The translations under genes and the position numbers were made by a program. From contig NZ_UPHQ01000226.1 in the NCBI RefSeq assembly GCF_900566055.1, positions 1 to 64,000 on the forward strand: 64,000 bases of DNA, written 5' to 3'. Each line of letters opens with the position of its first letter. Within the stretch, counting starts at the first letter, position 1. Origin of the DNA: Mycobacterium innocens (GTDB lineage Bacteria > Actinomycetota > Actinomycetes > Mycobacteriales > Mycobacteriaceae). The notes beneath the pieces were generated by a model. The model was not told the DNA's origin and did no database searches. It was given only the letters and a program-made list of their open reading frames with translations. Of this stretch, positions 34,281-44,354 are shown in pieces.

Positions 34281-34952
34281 ATGAATCGAGCACGCCGTCC
34301 CTTGACAGCCGGGCTGGTGTGCATCACGCTGCTGCTAACCGGCTGCGTCAAACCTAACACCTTCGACCCCTATGCCAATCCCGGCCGCCACGAGTTGGAC
34401 CGCTTACAAAAAATCGTCAACGACCGACCCGACCTAGAGACGGTCCAGCAGCAACTAGCCAACCTCGACGCAACTATCAGGTCAGCAATCGCGAAGTACT
34501 CGCCACAGACCAGATTCACGAATCTCAAGCTCGGACATCCACCCGGCGGTTGCAGCGACCCTTTCGTCCGGACCATCGGACGGCAATTCAAAAGCGACAT
34601 ATTCTTCGGCGAACCTGCACCTACCCCGCAGCAATGGCTGCAGATCGTCACCGAGCTAGCGCCGGTGTTCAAGGCGGCGGGTTTTCGGCCTAACAACGCC
34701 GCCCCGGGCGATCCCCCGCTTCCTTTGGGGTCGGCGAATGACTCGCAGATCCGCGATGACAGCGTGTTGATCGATTTGGTGAACGGCGACGCGAACAGCC
34801 CACTGGCCTACTCCTACGACACCGGGTGTCACCTCCCGGCCGCCTGGCGCACCGCCCCACCACCACCAAACATGCGGCCCCCCAACGACCCCGACGTCCA
34901 CTACCCATACCTGTACGGATCGCCCGGTGGCCGAACCCGCGACGCCTATTGA
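34281..34952 (+). CDS. LprP-like lipoprotein, copy 2
   Basis: 223 residues with signal peptide and lipobox LLTGC (Cys22). It keeps the same motifs as copy 1 ([51 protein letters not shown]). The most different stretches are residues 66-88 and the region before the conserved AYSYDTGCHLP. Its start is now separated from a coupling partner because the upstream hydrolase copy has decayed, so translation must be independent. Confidence 0.85.
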   Translation: MNRARRPLTAGLVCITLLLTGCVKPNTFDPYANPGRHELDRLQKIVNDRPDLETVQQQLANLDATIRSAIAKYSPQTRFTNLKLGHPPGGCSDPFVRTIGRQFKSDIFFGEPAPTPQQWLQIVTELAPVFKAAGFRPNNAAPGDPPLPLGSANDSQIRDDSVLIDLVNGDANSPLAYSYDTGCHLPAAWRTAPPPPNMRPPNDPDVHYPYLYGSPGGRTRDAY

Positions 34953-35018
34953 TCCGCGTTGCAAACCACGTCGAGAACGCATCCAGTCGTCAAAGTCGCC
35001 CGATGTTCAAAGACTTCC

Positions 35019-35966
35019 TCAAGAGCGCGTTTCACGCTCCTTCCAACGATTCGGATCTTCTTCCAGCAGCGCGCGATCCCACTCAGCTCTGGTGGCCACT
35101 GCTTCGTAGGTGTCCTGCAAGAATCCCAGAAGCACCTGATCCGGGTCGGCCGCCTGTCGCACGATCTCGTAGGGCAGTAGATACTCGCCGTGGTCTTTGC
35201 TGTAGTAGGCCTGCTCGGGAGTGACAGCGTGACCGGCGAAGCCGTCGGGTTCGGGGTAGGCGTAGGCATAGAAGGCGCCCTCGTCACCACCGCCTGGCCA
35301 GAATCCGCAGCTGCTCAGTTCCCGCGAATATCCTTCCGCCATAACCCAATCGCCCAAGTTGGGGGCGCCGCCAGGATGGCGGGGTGCGCCACGGCCAGAA
35401 AATCTGGTACATGCGATATCCATTGCACCCCAGAAGAAATGTACCGGACTCACCTTTCCGGCGAACCGGGACCGGAACCGGCTCAACACACGATGGGCCT
35501 GAATCAGTTGACGCCAGAACAGGTTCGCCGCGTCCGGGTCGTACGAGGCGTGCTCGACGTCCTCGGCGAACCGAGGAGCCGGGTCGACCTCATTCGGGTG
35601 TGGCTGGATGCGGGTGGGGAAGCCCAATTCGGCTAGTGTCTGCATGGTTTCGGCGTAGAAATCGGCGACCGATTTCGGTTCCAGTCGGACGGTAGGGGTA
35701 GCACCAGTGCTGCTGCGGATCACCAACTGATGGTCGATGAAGTCGAATTCGATATCGAAGACCTCGTTCCCATAAGGGATTGCGGACGTCGTCAGCCCGC
35801 GGGGGGTAACGTACAACGTCACTTGCCACCAATGGTTGACCATCGGGGCATGAGCGAGCCGGATCTTGCCGACGATCTGAGTCCACATATGCAGCGTTTC
35901 CCGGGTTGGCGTCCACTCGTCGACGCGCAAGCTGGGCCACGCATTGGTGCTTCGGTGCGCAGTCAT
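35019..35966 (-). CDS. DUF5996 family protein
   Basis: 315 residues. It begins MTAHRSTNAWPSLRVDEWTP and has the family phrases HMWTQIVGKIRL, VNHWWQVTLYVTPRGLTTS and KVSPVHFFWGAMDIACTRFS, followed by GGGDEGAFYAYAYPEPDGF. It is a soluble cytosolic protein of unknown function. It is convergent with the lipoprotein genes and divergent from the GH15 gene. This locus carries vapBC9 in M. tuberculosis, so the gene is part of a variable segment. Confidence 0.8.
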   Translation of the reverse strand: MTAHRSTNAWPSLRVDEWTPTRETLHMWTQIVGKIRLAHAPMVNHWWQVTLYVTPRGLTTSAIPYGNEVFDIEFDFIDHQLVIRSSTGATPTVRLEPKSVADFYAETMQTLAELGFPTRIQPHPNEVDPAPRFAEDVEHASYDPDAANLFWRQLIQAHRVLSRFRSRFAGKVSPVHFFWGAMDIACTRFSGRGAPRHPGGAPNLGDWVMAEGYSRELSSCGFWPGGGDEGAFYAYAYPEPDGFAGHAVTPEQAYYSKDHGEYLLPYEIVRQAADPDQVLLGFLQDTYEAVATRAEWDRALLEEDPNRWKERETRS

Positions 35967-36323
35967 ATCGATCTCCTCGGTCCAGTGCTACTGATGAATC
36001 GGCTCGGCAATCGGCGGGCACCCGCCATGCTGATTGCTGCAAACGGGATACCCTCCTGGTCGGTATAGATGCGCGATATCCACGGCAAAGTTGTGGTTGG
36101 CAGCTGCCAGGTCAGGTTGCGGCCCGTTTGCGATGACGAACAACGGTTCCCGGCCGGCCGATGCGCTGAAACCGGCGGTAGCGGAAGGGCCGCGGATCGC
36201 GGCCCCCACGACGACACAACGGCGGTGTACCCGCAATCCGGAAGCCGCGCCGCGAGAATGGCGACGACATAGCCAACTGTGTGGTAGGCAAGCGGGAACT
36301 ACGCGGCACCCAGGAGGCACCCG
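35967..36323. other. Intergenic region before the GH15 gene, possible degraded small gene
   Basis: 357 bases. On the minus strand a frame ending at 35988 reads AVDIAHLYRPGGYPVCSNQH and then GGCPPIAEPIHQ. It looks like the end of a small secreted protein, but no credible signal peptide or start precedes it in frame. I treat it as an unproven or decayed gene. The 3' end must also hold the GH15 promoter. Confidence 0.35.
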
Positions 36324-38165
36324 GTGAGCACCACACCAATCGCCGACTACGCCCTGCTATCTGACCGGCATACTGCAGCGCTGGTGAGTCGCGGCGGTTC
36401 AGTCGACTGGCTCTGCTTGCCCCGGTTCGACTCGCCATCGGTGTTCGCCAGACTGCTCGACGCGGACGCCGGGTTTTTCTCGGTGCACCCCACCGATCCC
36501 GGCGCGGAGGTCAAACGCCGTTACGTCGACCAGACCATGGTGCTCGAGACGACGTTCACCACCGGCACCGGAACGCTGGTGCTATGCGATGCGCTCGCCA
36601 CCGGGTACGTAGATGACCCGCACCAGTTGGGCGCGACCGCACCTCGGCTGCTGGTGCGGTCGCTAACGTGTACCGCGGGCGAGGTGGAGGTGACCGTCGA
36701 ATTCTCCGCACGCCCGGAGTACGGGGTGGTCACGCCGTTGGTGTCCACTGCCGACGGCTGCATCCTGGTACGCGGCGGCGCCGACGTCCTGCTCCTGTGT
36801 TGCCCAATTCCGCTGGGGATTACCGATTCCGACGCCAGCGGCCGATTCCGGATGCGAGAGGGCGAGCGGCTGTCCCTCGGGTTGCAACATCGCACCACCT
36901 CCGAGGCATGTCCTGAATCCATGTCATCGGCCGAGCTCGAGGCAGCGCTTATGGCGACAATCGACGCGTGGCGGTTGTGGTCGAAGGTCCATCAGAGCTA
37001 TGACGGACCGTGGCGCGATCTGGTGCATCACAGCGGCCGAGTTCTGCAGGCATTGACCTACCAACCCACGTGGGCCGTGGTCGCCGCCCCGACGACGTCC
37101 CTGCCGGAAGAGATTGGCGGAGAACGTAACTGGGATTACCGATATTCGTGGGTTCGGGATGCCAGCCTCACGCTGGAAGCCCTCTGGGTAGCCGCATGCC
37201 CAGACGAGGCGGAGCAGTTTTTCGACTATCTCGCCGTCAGCTCCGCCGGACAACTACGCGCCAACGAACCTCTTCAGATCATGTTCGGCATAGGTGGCGA
37301 ACATGATCTGTCCGAACGTGAGCTCGGTCATCTCCGCGGTTGGCGCGACAGCCGCCCGGTGCGGGTCGGCAACGGCGCATGGGGGCAAAGCCAGATCGAC
37401 GTGTACGGGGAACTGCTGGGTGCGGCACACCGCCTGGCCAAACAGCTGCACCCGGACCGCCCCTGCGCAGCCGCGGGACGCGAGTTCCTCATCGGCTCGG
37501 CCGATGCCGCCGCACGTCTGTGGCAGCAACGTGATTCGGGTATCTGGGAAGTGCGTGGCGAGCCGCAACACTTCCTCTACTCCAAGCTGATGTGCTGGGT
37601 CGCGCTCGACCGCGCCGTCGCCATGGTCGATGCACTCGGCGCCCGGGACAGGGTCGACGGCTGGCGTAAAGCTGCCGATGACATCCGGCATCAGATCATT
37701 ACTCGCGGGTGGAGCGACGCGGCCAACGCGTTTACCCAGGCATTCGAAAGCGACGACCTGGACGCCTCGGCGCTGATGATTCCGCTGGTCGGATTCTTGC
37801 CCGCCGACGACGCCCGTGTGCTGGCCACCATCGACGCCATCGCCGATCAGCTCGTCGACTCGCGCGGCTTGGTCTATCGGTATCGCACCAGCGTCGACAC
37901 CAACGCCGACGGACTGACCGGACAGGAGGGCACATTCCTGCTGTGCACATTCTGGTTGGCGCAAGCCCTGGCAGCCTCCGGCCAGCTCGACCGGGCGCGC
38001 GAAGTGTTCGAGCGCGCTATCGGTTACCGCAACGACGTCGGACTTCTCTCCGAAGAGGTCGACCCCGGCACCGGCGAGCTGTTGGGCAACTTCCCGCAGG
38101 CGTTCAGCCACATCGGGCTGGTCAATGCGGCCTGGGCCATTGCCCAAGCCGAAGCTCGCGGTTGA
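36324..38165 (+). CDS. GH15-family glycoside hydrolase (trehalase/glucoamylase-like)
   Basis: 613 residues from a GTG with CAGGAGGC in front. The N-terminal beta-sandwich begins IADYALLSDRHTAALVSRGG and the (alpha/alpha)6 catalytic domain has GERNWDYRYSWVRDASL. One catalytic acid is predicted in that region and the other in LLSEEVDPGTGELLGNFPQ. Mycobacterial GH15 proteins include the inorganic-phosphate-stimulated trehalase, and this is a likely paralogue. There is no signal peptide, so it acts on cytosolic trehalose or alpha-glucan. Confidence 0.86.
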   Translation: MSTTPIADYALLSDRHTAALVSRGGSVDWLCLPRFDSPSVFARLLDADAGFFSVHPTDPGAEVKRRYVDQTMVLETTFTTGTGTLVLCDALATGYVDDPHQLGATAPRLLVRSLTCTAGEVEVTVEFSARPEYGVVTPLVSTADGCILVRGGADVLLLCCPIPLGITDSDASGRFRMREGERLSLGLQHRTTSEACPESMSSAELEAALMATIDAWRLWSKVHQSYDGPWRDLVHHSGRVLQALTYQPTWAVVAAPTTSLPEEIGGERNWDYRYSWVRDASLTLEALWVAACPDEAEQFFDYLAVSSAGQLRANEPLQIMFGIGGEHDLSERELGHLRGWRDSRPVRVGNGAWGQSQIDVYGELLGAAHRLAKQLHPDRPCAAAGREFLIGSADAAARLWQQRDSGIWEVRGEPQHFLYSKLMCWVALDRAVAMVDALGARDRVDGWRKAADDIRHQIITRGWSDAANAFTQAFESDDLDASALMIPLVGFLPADDARVLATIDAIADQLVDSRGLVYRYRTSVDTNADGLTGQEGTFLLCTFWLAQALAASGQLDRAREVFERAIGYRNDVGLLSEEVDPGTGELLGNFPQAFSHIGLVNAAWAIAQAEARG

Positions 38166-38520
38166 CCAAAGCAGCTTATGCTCGGGCACCCGGATGCCTA
38201 TATCCCAAACGCCTACGCACACATTCGTAGGATGCGTTGCCTTGAGTTAGCGACTCGATTGGCCCGCAATCACATCGGCCCCAGGAGCCCCACGGTTCGG
38301 CCGGTACACGATTTGCCCGCCTCGTAGCGACAAGCCAAGTCGCGCAGGGTTTTGTCGCTATTAGGTGGGCACAACCAACACCCTCACCCACAGCGACCAA
38401 TGTGGCCGATGTGGCAGTAGCCGCTTGACCCGGCCAACCAGGATAGCTACCTACTCAACGCCAAAGGCTAGTTATGCCAGCGGAATCCGTCAGCGCGTCG
38501 TCGCGCCACGGTGTTGCCAC
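38166..38520. other. Intergenic region with a hairpin after GH15
   Basis: 355 bases without a gene, between the convergent GH15 and VWA genes. AACGC/CTACG at 38208-38217 pairs with CGTAGG at 38226-38231 and GCGTT at 38234-38238 with a two-base bulge, a plausible terminator stem without a T tract. I see nothing else. Confidence 0.45.
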
Positions 38521-40503
38521 CTACCTGCGTCGCCGCGACCGGAGGTAGTCGCCCACCACCGCCGCCCCCAGCCCGTCGAGATCGGGTTCCACGACCCGGC
38601 CCTCCACCCGTCGCGCAACCTGGTCGATGAACCGGGCCAGACCCGGGTCACTGCCCAGCCGGAAGATCGTGATCTGCGCACCCAACCGGGCCATATCGTC
38701 GAAACCCCGTACCGTGTGCGCAATGGTCCGCGGATGCGGCGGATAATCAAAGAAGACAGCAGAACCCGTCCCCTCGCCGCTGAAATCCTCCAAATGGGCG
38801 GTGGGCTCACCGTCGGTCACCACCAACACGACCGGCTGTGCGTTGGGGTGCTTGCGCAGGTGACGCCCGGCCAGCGCCAGTGCGTGATGCAGGTTGGTGC
38901 CCTGCTCATAGACACCTTCCAAACCCGTCAGCTCGGCCGCCGTCACGGTTCGGGCATAGCGGCCAAACGTGATGATCTGCAGGGCATCTGAGCGGAACCG
39001 CGTGCACACCAAGTGGTTGAGTGCCAGTGCCGTTCGCTTCATCGGCAGCCAGCGATTTTCCATCACCATCGAAAACGAGGTGTCGACCAGCAGCGCAACC
39101 GCGGCCTGGGTACGGGTCTCGGTCTCGGACACCTCAACGTCGTCGACGGTGATCCGAATGCCTGAACGGGGCATCGACGTCGTCCCGGCCTGGCGCAGAA
39201 CGGCGTTGGTCAGCGTCCGGGAGATGTTCCACGGCTCGGTGTCACCGAACTGCCAGGGCCGGGTCGCACCGGTCAGTTCTCCGGCGGCCCCTGCGCGCCG
39301 GTGGTCCCGTTCGCCACGACGTCCGGAAAGCTGTTGCACCACATCACGTAACGCGGTCTCGCCCAGCCTGCGCATCGCCTTGGGCGACAGCCGCCACTGG
39401 CCGTCGGAACCACGATCCAAGAAACCCTGATTGACCAGTGCGCGTTCCAATTCGGCGAGCGTTCTGGCGTCGACGGCGGCCTGGTCGCCGAGCTGGCGGG
39501 CCAGCGCGTCCAGGTCGACGTCGTCCATGGTGGCGCCCGGGTAGCTCTGCGACAATTGCTCGGCCAGCTGCTCCAGCTCAGCGATATCGGCCAGCGCCTG
39601 GGTGCCCTCGCCCATACCGAACGGGTTGTCACCGGAGAACTGCTCGGATCCGGTCCAGTCCTCGCCGGGGCGCGCGACTTGTAGATGGCTATCGAGCCGG
39701 CTCAGCGCCTGCATCAGCGACGGCGAGCCAAATGCCTGCTGCGCCAACGCATCAAGCTCGTCCCGCTGCTCCTGGCTCAGGCTGTTGCGGAATCGCTGCG
39801 CCGCGGCTGCCCGCTTGGCCAGCGAGTCCAGTAGCTCCTCGACGTTGCGCGGGTTCTCCGGAAAGAACTCGCCGTGCTTGTCCATGAAGTCTTGGAAGTC
39901 CTGCGGGGTGTCCTCGCCGCGGGCGTGCTTGTCCAACAGGTCGTTGAGATCGTCGAGCATCTCGTTGACCCGGCGGCGGTCCTCGTCGGTCGCGCCTTCC
40001 AGTGCTTGCTTCATCCCGGCGAAACGTTGGTCGAGCAGCTCGCGGCCGAGCAAATCCTTGATCTGGTCGTATTTTTCGCGGGCCTCACCGCTGCGCCAGC
40101 GGTACTCGGAAAGCTCCTGAACGGCTTTGGCCGGTGACGGCGGTAACGCATCCAGCTGCAGCTCCGAGAATCGGGCGTCGTCGTCCAGGGCGCGGGCCAG
40201 TTGCTTGCGTTCGGCCAGTACCGCTTCGTCGAGCAGTCTCTTGATCTCTTGCAGGGTGCCGTCTAAGTTGTTGCGGCGCAACAGCTCCCGTCGGCGCCGG
40301 TTTGCCTCGGCGGCCAGCCGGTCGGCGCCGGGCATCGTCTTGGTGCCGCGGCGCAGCAGCTCGGACAGTGCCCGGCGCGGTGAGGTGCCGGCCATCACGT
40401 CTTGGCCGATCTGTTCGAGCGCCTCGCGCAAGTCGACCGGCGGCGCCAGCGGGTCGGGTCCGCCGGTGTATGCCGAGTAGCGCGAAGAGTGTCCTCTAGC
40501 CAT
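38521..40503 (-). CDS. VWA-domain protein (Rv0959 type)
   Basis: 660 residues from the ATG at 40503 (MARGHSSRYSAYTGGPDPLA), overlapping the end of the AAA+ gene by 8 bases. The central helical region (about 60-420) is Glu/Arg/Leu-rich. The C-terminal VWA domain has the MIDAS motif LLVDTSFSM, with Thr in TNLHHAL and Asp in VTDGEPTAH. Such proteins work as substrate adaptors for MoxR/Mg-chelatase-like AAA+ ATPases. The substrate is unknown. Confidence 0.85.
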   Translation of the reverse strand: MARGHSSRYSAYTGGPDPLAPPVDLREALEQIGQDVMAGTSPRRALSELLRRGTKTMPGADRLAAEANRRRRELLRRNNLDGTLQEIKRLLDEAVLAERKQLARALDDDARFSELQLDALPPSPAKAVQELSEYRWRSGEAREKYDQIKDLLGRELLDQRFAGMKQALEGATDEDRRRVNEMLDDLNDLLDKHARGEDTPQDFQDFMDKHGEFFPENPRNVEELLDSLAKRAAAAQRFRNSLSQEQRDELDALAQQAFGSPSLMQALSRLDSHLQVARPGEDWTGSEQFSGDNPFGMGEGTQALADIAELEQLAEQLSQSYPGATMDDVDLDALARQLGDQAAVDARTLAELERALVNQGFLDRGSDGQWRLSPKAMRRLGETALRDVVQQLSGRRGERDHRRAGAAGELTGATRPWQFGDTEPWNISRTLTNAVLRQAGTTSMPRSGIRITVDDVEVSETETRTQAAVALLVDTSFSMVMENRWLPMKRTALALNHLVCTRFRSDALQIITFGRYARTVTAAELTGLEGVYEQGTNLHHALALAGRHLRKHPNAQPVVLVVTDGEPTAHLEDFSGEGTGSAVFFDYPPHPRTIAHTVRGFDDMARLGAQITIFRLGSDPGLARFIDQVARRVEGRVVEPDLDGLGAAVVGDYLRSRRRR

Positions 40504-41890
40504 AGACGGTTTGGCCTTCCCCGGACACCTTGTCGATGCGCTTGGCAAGGTACAACGCCTCCAACGCGAGTTCCAGCGCGGCGGCGCGCTCACCCTCGGA
40601 TTCCGCGCCCAGCTTTCTGGCGATCCTGTCGACGACGGACAGCCCCGGAACCGCGGCCAGCACGTCCTTGGCCGACACCCGCTCGCCCGTCGTCACGGCC
40701 GAACCCCGCTCGACGGCGGTCACCAATTGGCCGACGTCGATGCCGCCGAGCACTCGGGACGCGGTGTCGGCGGTCGAGCGGCGCAACAGATGCTCGAGTA
40801 CGGCCTGTTCGCGGCCCTCCTCACCGGACTCGAACTCCAGCTTGCCCCGCAACACGTCGATCACCGTGCCCAGATCGACCACCCGGGCCACCGGATCGGT
40901 CTCACCCAGCACCGCGCCGCGATGCCGGGCGGCGGCAGCGACGGTTTCCGCCGCTGCGATAGCGAACCGGGCCGACACCCCGGACCGTTGGTCGATCGAG
41001 TGCGATTCCCGCAGGTACCGGGCGAATCGCGCGATCACCTGCATCAGATAGTCGGGTACCTGCGCGCTCAGGTGCGCCTCCTGCACGATCACACCCACTT
41101 CCGCGTCCAGCTCCAGCGGGTAGTGGGTACGGATTTCGGCGCCGAAGCGGTCCTTGAGCGGCGTGATGATCCGACCGCGGTTGGTGTAGTCCTCGGGGTT
41201 GGCGCTGGCGACGACCAGGACGTCCAACGGCAGCCGCAGCGTGTAGCCGCGGACCTGGATGTCGCGCTCCTCCATGACGTTGAGCATCGACACCTGAATG
41301 CGCTCGGCCAGGTCGGGCAATTCGTTGACCGCGACGATGCCCCGATGTGCCCGCGGGATCAGGCCGTAGGCGATGGTCTCGGGGTCGCCGAGACTGCGGC
41401 CCTCGGCGACTTTGATCGGGTCGATGTCACCGACCAGGTCGGCCACGCTGGTGTCGGGGGTGGCCAGCTTCTCGGTATAGCGCTCGCTGCGATGCTTCCA
41501 GGCCACCGGCAGGTTGTCACGCAGCTGCGCAGCCCGCCGGATCGATTCCGGCGTGATCGGCCGGTACGGGTGCTCCCCCAGTTCGGCTCCGGCGATCACC
41601 GGAGTCCACTCGTCGAGCAGTCCGGTCAACGCGCGCAGCAGCCGGGTCTTGCCCTGGCCGCGTTCGCCGAGCAGGACGAAGTCATGACCTGCGATCAGGG
41701 CCCGCTCCACCTGCGGCAGCACCGTGTCCTCGAAGCCCAGAATGCCCGGCCAGACGGCCGTGATATCTGACCCCTCGGCCAATGCGGTCAGCAGGTTTTC
41801 CCGGATTTCTTGCTTGACCCCCCGCTCGCGATGACCGGAGGCACGTAGCTCGCCGACGGTGCGCGGCAGGTTGCTCGGTGAAGTCACCAC
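40496..41890 (-). CDS. MoxR/Mg-chelatase ChlI-like AAA+ ATPase (Rv0958 type)
   Basis: 464 residues. Walker A GERGQGKT lies in FVLLGERGQGKTRLLRAL, the Walker B region precedes GIVAVNELPDLAERIQVSML, and sensor 1 is in LVVASANPEDYTNRGRII. The ChlI-type signature fits, but mycobacteria make no chlorophyll, so a chaperone or remodelling role with the coupled VWA protein is likelier. Translation of the two is coupled by an 8-base overlap (ATGGCTAG). Confidence 0.87.
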   Translation of the reverse strand: MVTSPSNLPRTVGELRASGHRERGVKQEIRENLLTALAEGSDITAVWPGILGFEDTVLPQVERALIAGHDFVLLGERGQGKTRLLRALTGLLDEWTPVIAGAELGEHPYRPITPESIRRAAQLRDNLPVAWKHRSERYTEKLATPDTSVADLVGDIDPIKVAEGRSLGDPETIAYGLIPRAHRGIVAVNELPDLAERIQVSMLNVMEERDIQVRGYTLRLPLDVLVVASANPEDYTNRGRIITPLKDRFGAEIRTHYPLELDAEVGVIVQEAHLSAQVPDYLMQVIARFARYLRESHSIDQRSGVSARFAIAAAETVAAAARHRGAVLGETDPVARVVDLGTVIDVLRGKLEFESGEEGREQAVLEHLLRRSTADTASRVLGGIDVGQLVTAVERGSAVTTGERVSAKDVLAAVPGLSVVDRIARKLGAESEGERAAALELALEALYLAKRIDKVSGEGQTVYG

Positions 41891-41977
41891 TCCACGCTAC
41901 GGCGCCATCTTTCTTCTGGCGACGAGAGTGGATGTCAACGCTGACTTTCCGGGCACTTTCCTGCCCTCAGTGGGCTC

Positions 41978-43561
41978 TCAGTGAGCGAAGTGACGCGCCC
42001 CGGTCAGATACAAGGTGACCCCGGCTTCAGCCGCCGCGGCGGTTACCTCGTCATCGCGCACCGAGCCCCCGGGATGCACGATCGCCGCGACCCCCGCAGC
42101 GGCCAGCGTCTGCAGTCCGTCGGGGAACGGGAAGAAGGCATCCGATGCCGCGACGGCGCCGCGTACTCGCTCGCCACCGCGTGCATTACCTCGTTCAATG
42201 GCCAGCCGCGCGGCATCGACCCGATTGACCTGACCCATGCCGACTCCCACGGTGGCGCCGTCGGCGACGATCACGATCGCGTTCGACTTGACCGCGCGGC
42301 AGGCGCGCCAGGCGAACACCAGGTCGGTCAACGTCGCCGGGTCGGCCGGTGATCCGGTCGCCAGCGTCCAGCTGGCCGGGTTGTCGCCGGGTGCGTCGAG
42401 CTGGTCGCGCTGCTGCATCAGCAGCCCGCCGCTGATCGGACGCAATTCGTTGTCGCCGTTCTGCGGCTCGGATGCCAGCAGCACCCGGATGTTCTTCTTA
42501 CGTGCCAAAAGGTCTAGGGCACCCGGTTCATAGGACGGCGCGACGATGACTTCGGTGAAGATGGTGCTGACGTACTCCGCCATCTCGACGCTGACCTCGG
42601 TGTTGGCCGCGATCACGCCGCCGTAGGCGCTCAGCGGGTCGCAGGCATGGGCCTTGCGATGTGCGTCGGCGACGGAAACCGACGAGATTGCGATGCCGCA
42701 GGGGTTAGCGTGCTTGACGATGGCCACACAGATTTGTTCGTGATCGAAAACCGCCCGCCAGGCCGCGTCCGCGTCGGTGAAGTTGTTGTAGGACATCTCT
42801 TTTCCGTGCAGCTGCTCGGCTTGTGCCAGCCCCGGCCACGCGCCCGGGTCGGTGTAGAGGGCGGCCTGCTGATGCGGGTTCTCGCCGTAGCGCAGGATCG
42901 CCTGACGGCGCCAGTTTCGGGCGAACCAATGCGGGAAAGCCGTTTCGGGGCGCTCGGGCGCCAGCGTCGACTGCATCCAGCTCGCGACGGCGATGTCGTA
43001 TTCGGCGGTGTGCTGAAATGCCAGCGACGCCAGCTTTTTACGCTCGCCGAGGCTAAATCCGCCGCTGCGCAGCGCGGCAAGCACGCCGTCGTACCCGAGC
43101 GGGTCGGTGACCACGGCCACGCTCGGGAAATTCTTGGCCGCCGCCCGAACCATCGACGGCCCGCCGATGTCGATCTGTTCGACGCACTCGTCGATACCGG
43201 CGCCGGACTCGACCGTCTGGCTGAACGGATACAGGTTGACCACCAGCAGTTCGAACGCCGCGACCCCGAGCTTGTCCAGCGCGGCCTGGTGTTCGGGCTT
43301 GCGCAAGTCGGCCTGCAGCCCGGCGTGCACTCGTGGGTGCAGGGTCTTGACCCGGCCGTCGAGCACCTCCGGAAAGCCGGTGAGCTCCTCGACGCGGGTT
43401 ACCGAAATGCCTTTGCCGGCAATGGTCTTCGCCGTTGATCCGGTGGAGACGATCTCGACGCCGGCCGCCGCCAGGCCCGCAGCCAGCTCCACCAGCCCGG
43501 TCTTGTCGTACACGCTGATCAACGCGCGGCGGATCGGCTTCCTTACGCTGTCGCCGGTCAT
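41978..43561 (-). CDS. purH: Bifunctional AICAR transformylase/IMP cyclohydrolase PurH
   Basis: 527 residues. The N-terminal MGS-like IMP cyclohydrolase domain (about 1-200) has [29 protein letters not shown] and [11 protein letters not shown]. The AICAR transformylase domain has [23 protein letters not shown] and [10 protein letters not shown]. It performs the last two steps of IMP synthesis, using 10-formyl-THF. purN is 7 bases upstream on the same strand, which links the two folate-dependent formyl transfers. Confidence 0.97.
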   Translation of the reverse strand: MTGDSVRKPIRRALISVYDKTGLVELAAGLAAAGVEIVSTGSTAKTIAGKGISVTRVEELTGFPEVLDGRVKTLHPRVHAGLQADLRKPEHQAALDKLGVAAFELLVVNLYPFSQTVESGAGIDECVEQIDIGGPSMVRAAAKNFPSVAVVTDPLGYDGVLAALRSGGFSLGERKKLASLAFQHTAEYDIAVASWMQSTLAPERPETAFPHWFARNWRRQAILRYGENPHQQAALYTDPGAWPGLAQAEQLHGKEMSYNNFTDADAAWRAVFDHEQICVAIVKHANPCGIAISSVSVADAHRKAHACDPLSAYGGVIAANTEVSVEMAEYVSTIFTEVIVAPSYEPGALDLLARKKNIRVLLASEPQNGDNELRPISGGLLMQQRDQLDAPGDNPASWTLATGSPADPATLTDLVFAWRACRAVKSNAIVIVADGATVGVGMGQVNRVDAARLAIERGNARGGERVRGAVAASDAFFPFPDGLQTLAAAGVAAIVHPGGSVRDDEVTAAAAEAGVTLYLTGARHFAH

Positions 43562-43568
43562 ACTGTGC

Positions 43569-44198
43569 TCATCCCAGGGTCGCCTTTCGTCCGATGCAGG
43601 TCAGGCCGCCGGTGGCAATCGCGGCCACCACGTCGACGAGTAGTCGCCGTTCGATGACCTTGATGCGCTCGTGCAATGTCTCTTCGTCGTCACCGTCGAG
43701 CACCGGAACGGCCTGCTGCGCCAGTATCGGCCCGGTGTCCACGCCGGCATCCACCAGATGCACCGTACAGCCGGTGACCTTCACACCGTAGGACAACGCG
43801 TCGGCCACGCCGTGGGCACCCGGGAATGCCGGCAGCAGCGCGGGATGGGTGTTGAGGATACGTCCGCTGAACTGTGAAAGGAATTGCGGCCCAAGGATTC
43901 TCATAAATCCGGCCGATACCACCAGATCGGGTGAATGGGCGGCGGTGGCATCGGTGATGGCCGCGTCCCAGGCGTCGCGGCCGGGGTAGTCGGCGACCCG
44001 GACCGTGAAGCTCGGCACCGATGCCCGCGCGGCGATCTCGGCGGCCCGGCACTCGCGATCCACCCCGACGGCGACGATCCGCGCCGGATAGTCGCCCACG
44101 GCGGCTTGGAGCAGCGCGTTCAGCAGCGATCCGGTGCCCGATGCCAGCACTACCACTCGCGTCGGTGCACTCGGGGGTACCCGGAGCGGTTCCTGCAC
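43569..44198 (-). CDS. purN: Phosphoribosylglycinamide formyltransferase PurN
   Basis: 209 residues from a GTG at 44198. The nucleotide-binding start is [20 protein letters not shown], and the catalytic segment [16 protein letters not shown] carries the Asn and His, with Asp in [10 protein letters not shown]. It transfers formyl from 10-formyl-THF to GAR in purine synthesis. A 60-base tandem repeat begins 13 bases upstream of the start codon, so the promoter lies within or beyond it. Confidence 0.95.
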   Translation of the reverse strand: MQEPLRVPPSAPTRVVVLASGTGSLLNALLQAAVGDYPARIVAVGVDRECRAAEIAARASVPSFTVRVADYPGRDAWDAAITDATAAHSPDLVVSAGFMRILGPQFLSQFSGRILNTHPALLPAFPGAHGVADALSYGVKVTGCTVHLVDAGVDTGPILAQQAVPVLDGDDEETLHERIKVIERRLLVDVVAAIATGGLTCIGRKATLG

Positions 44199-44210
44199 AC
44201 GGCGAGCCTA

Positions 44211-44354
44211 GTCTGGCGACGATGCCGGGCGCGCCAGCGGCCGGAGAAGGAGCCAGACAAATCAGGCCCCGTCTGGCGACGATGCCGGGCGCGCCAGCGG
44301 CCGGAGAAGGAGCCAGACAAATCAGGCCCCGTCTGGCGACGATGCCGGGCGCGC
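44211..44354. repeat. 60-bp tandem repeat upstream of purN
   Basis: Two identical 60-base units (44211-44270, 44271-44330) and a 24-base partial third copy (44331-44354). Each begins GTCTGGCGACGATGCCGGGC and contains GCCAGCGGCCGGAGAAGGAG. It is a minisatellite of the mycobacterial interspersed type, and copy number may vary between strains. The rest of the 315-base gap (44355-44513) holds only a short doubled GGTCAGCACA at about 44424-44450. Confidence 0.93.

Noticed and set aside
40511..41770. A 419-residue plus-strand open frame opposite the AAA+ gene
   Set aside because: No recognisable domain; the minus strand has clear Walker and sensor motifs and is the coding strand.
44211..44354. Regular 60-base repeats considered as a CRISPR array
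   Set aside because: The units are contiguous identical copies without unique spacers, and there are no cas genes; this is a minisatellite.
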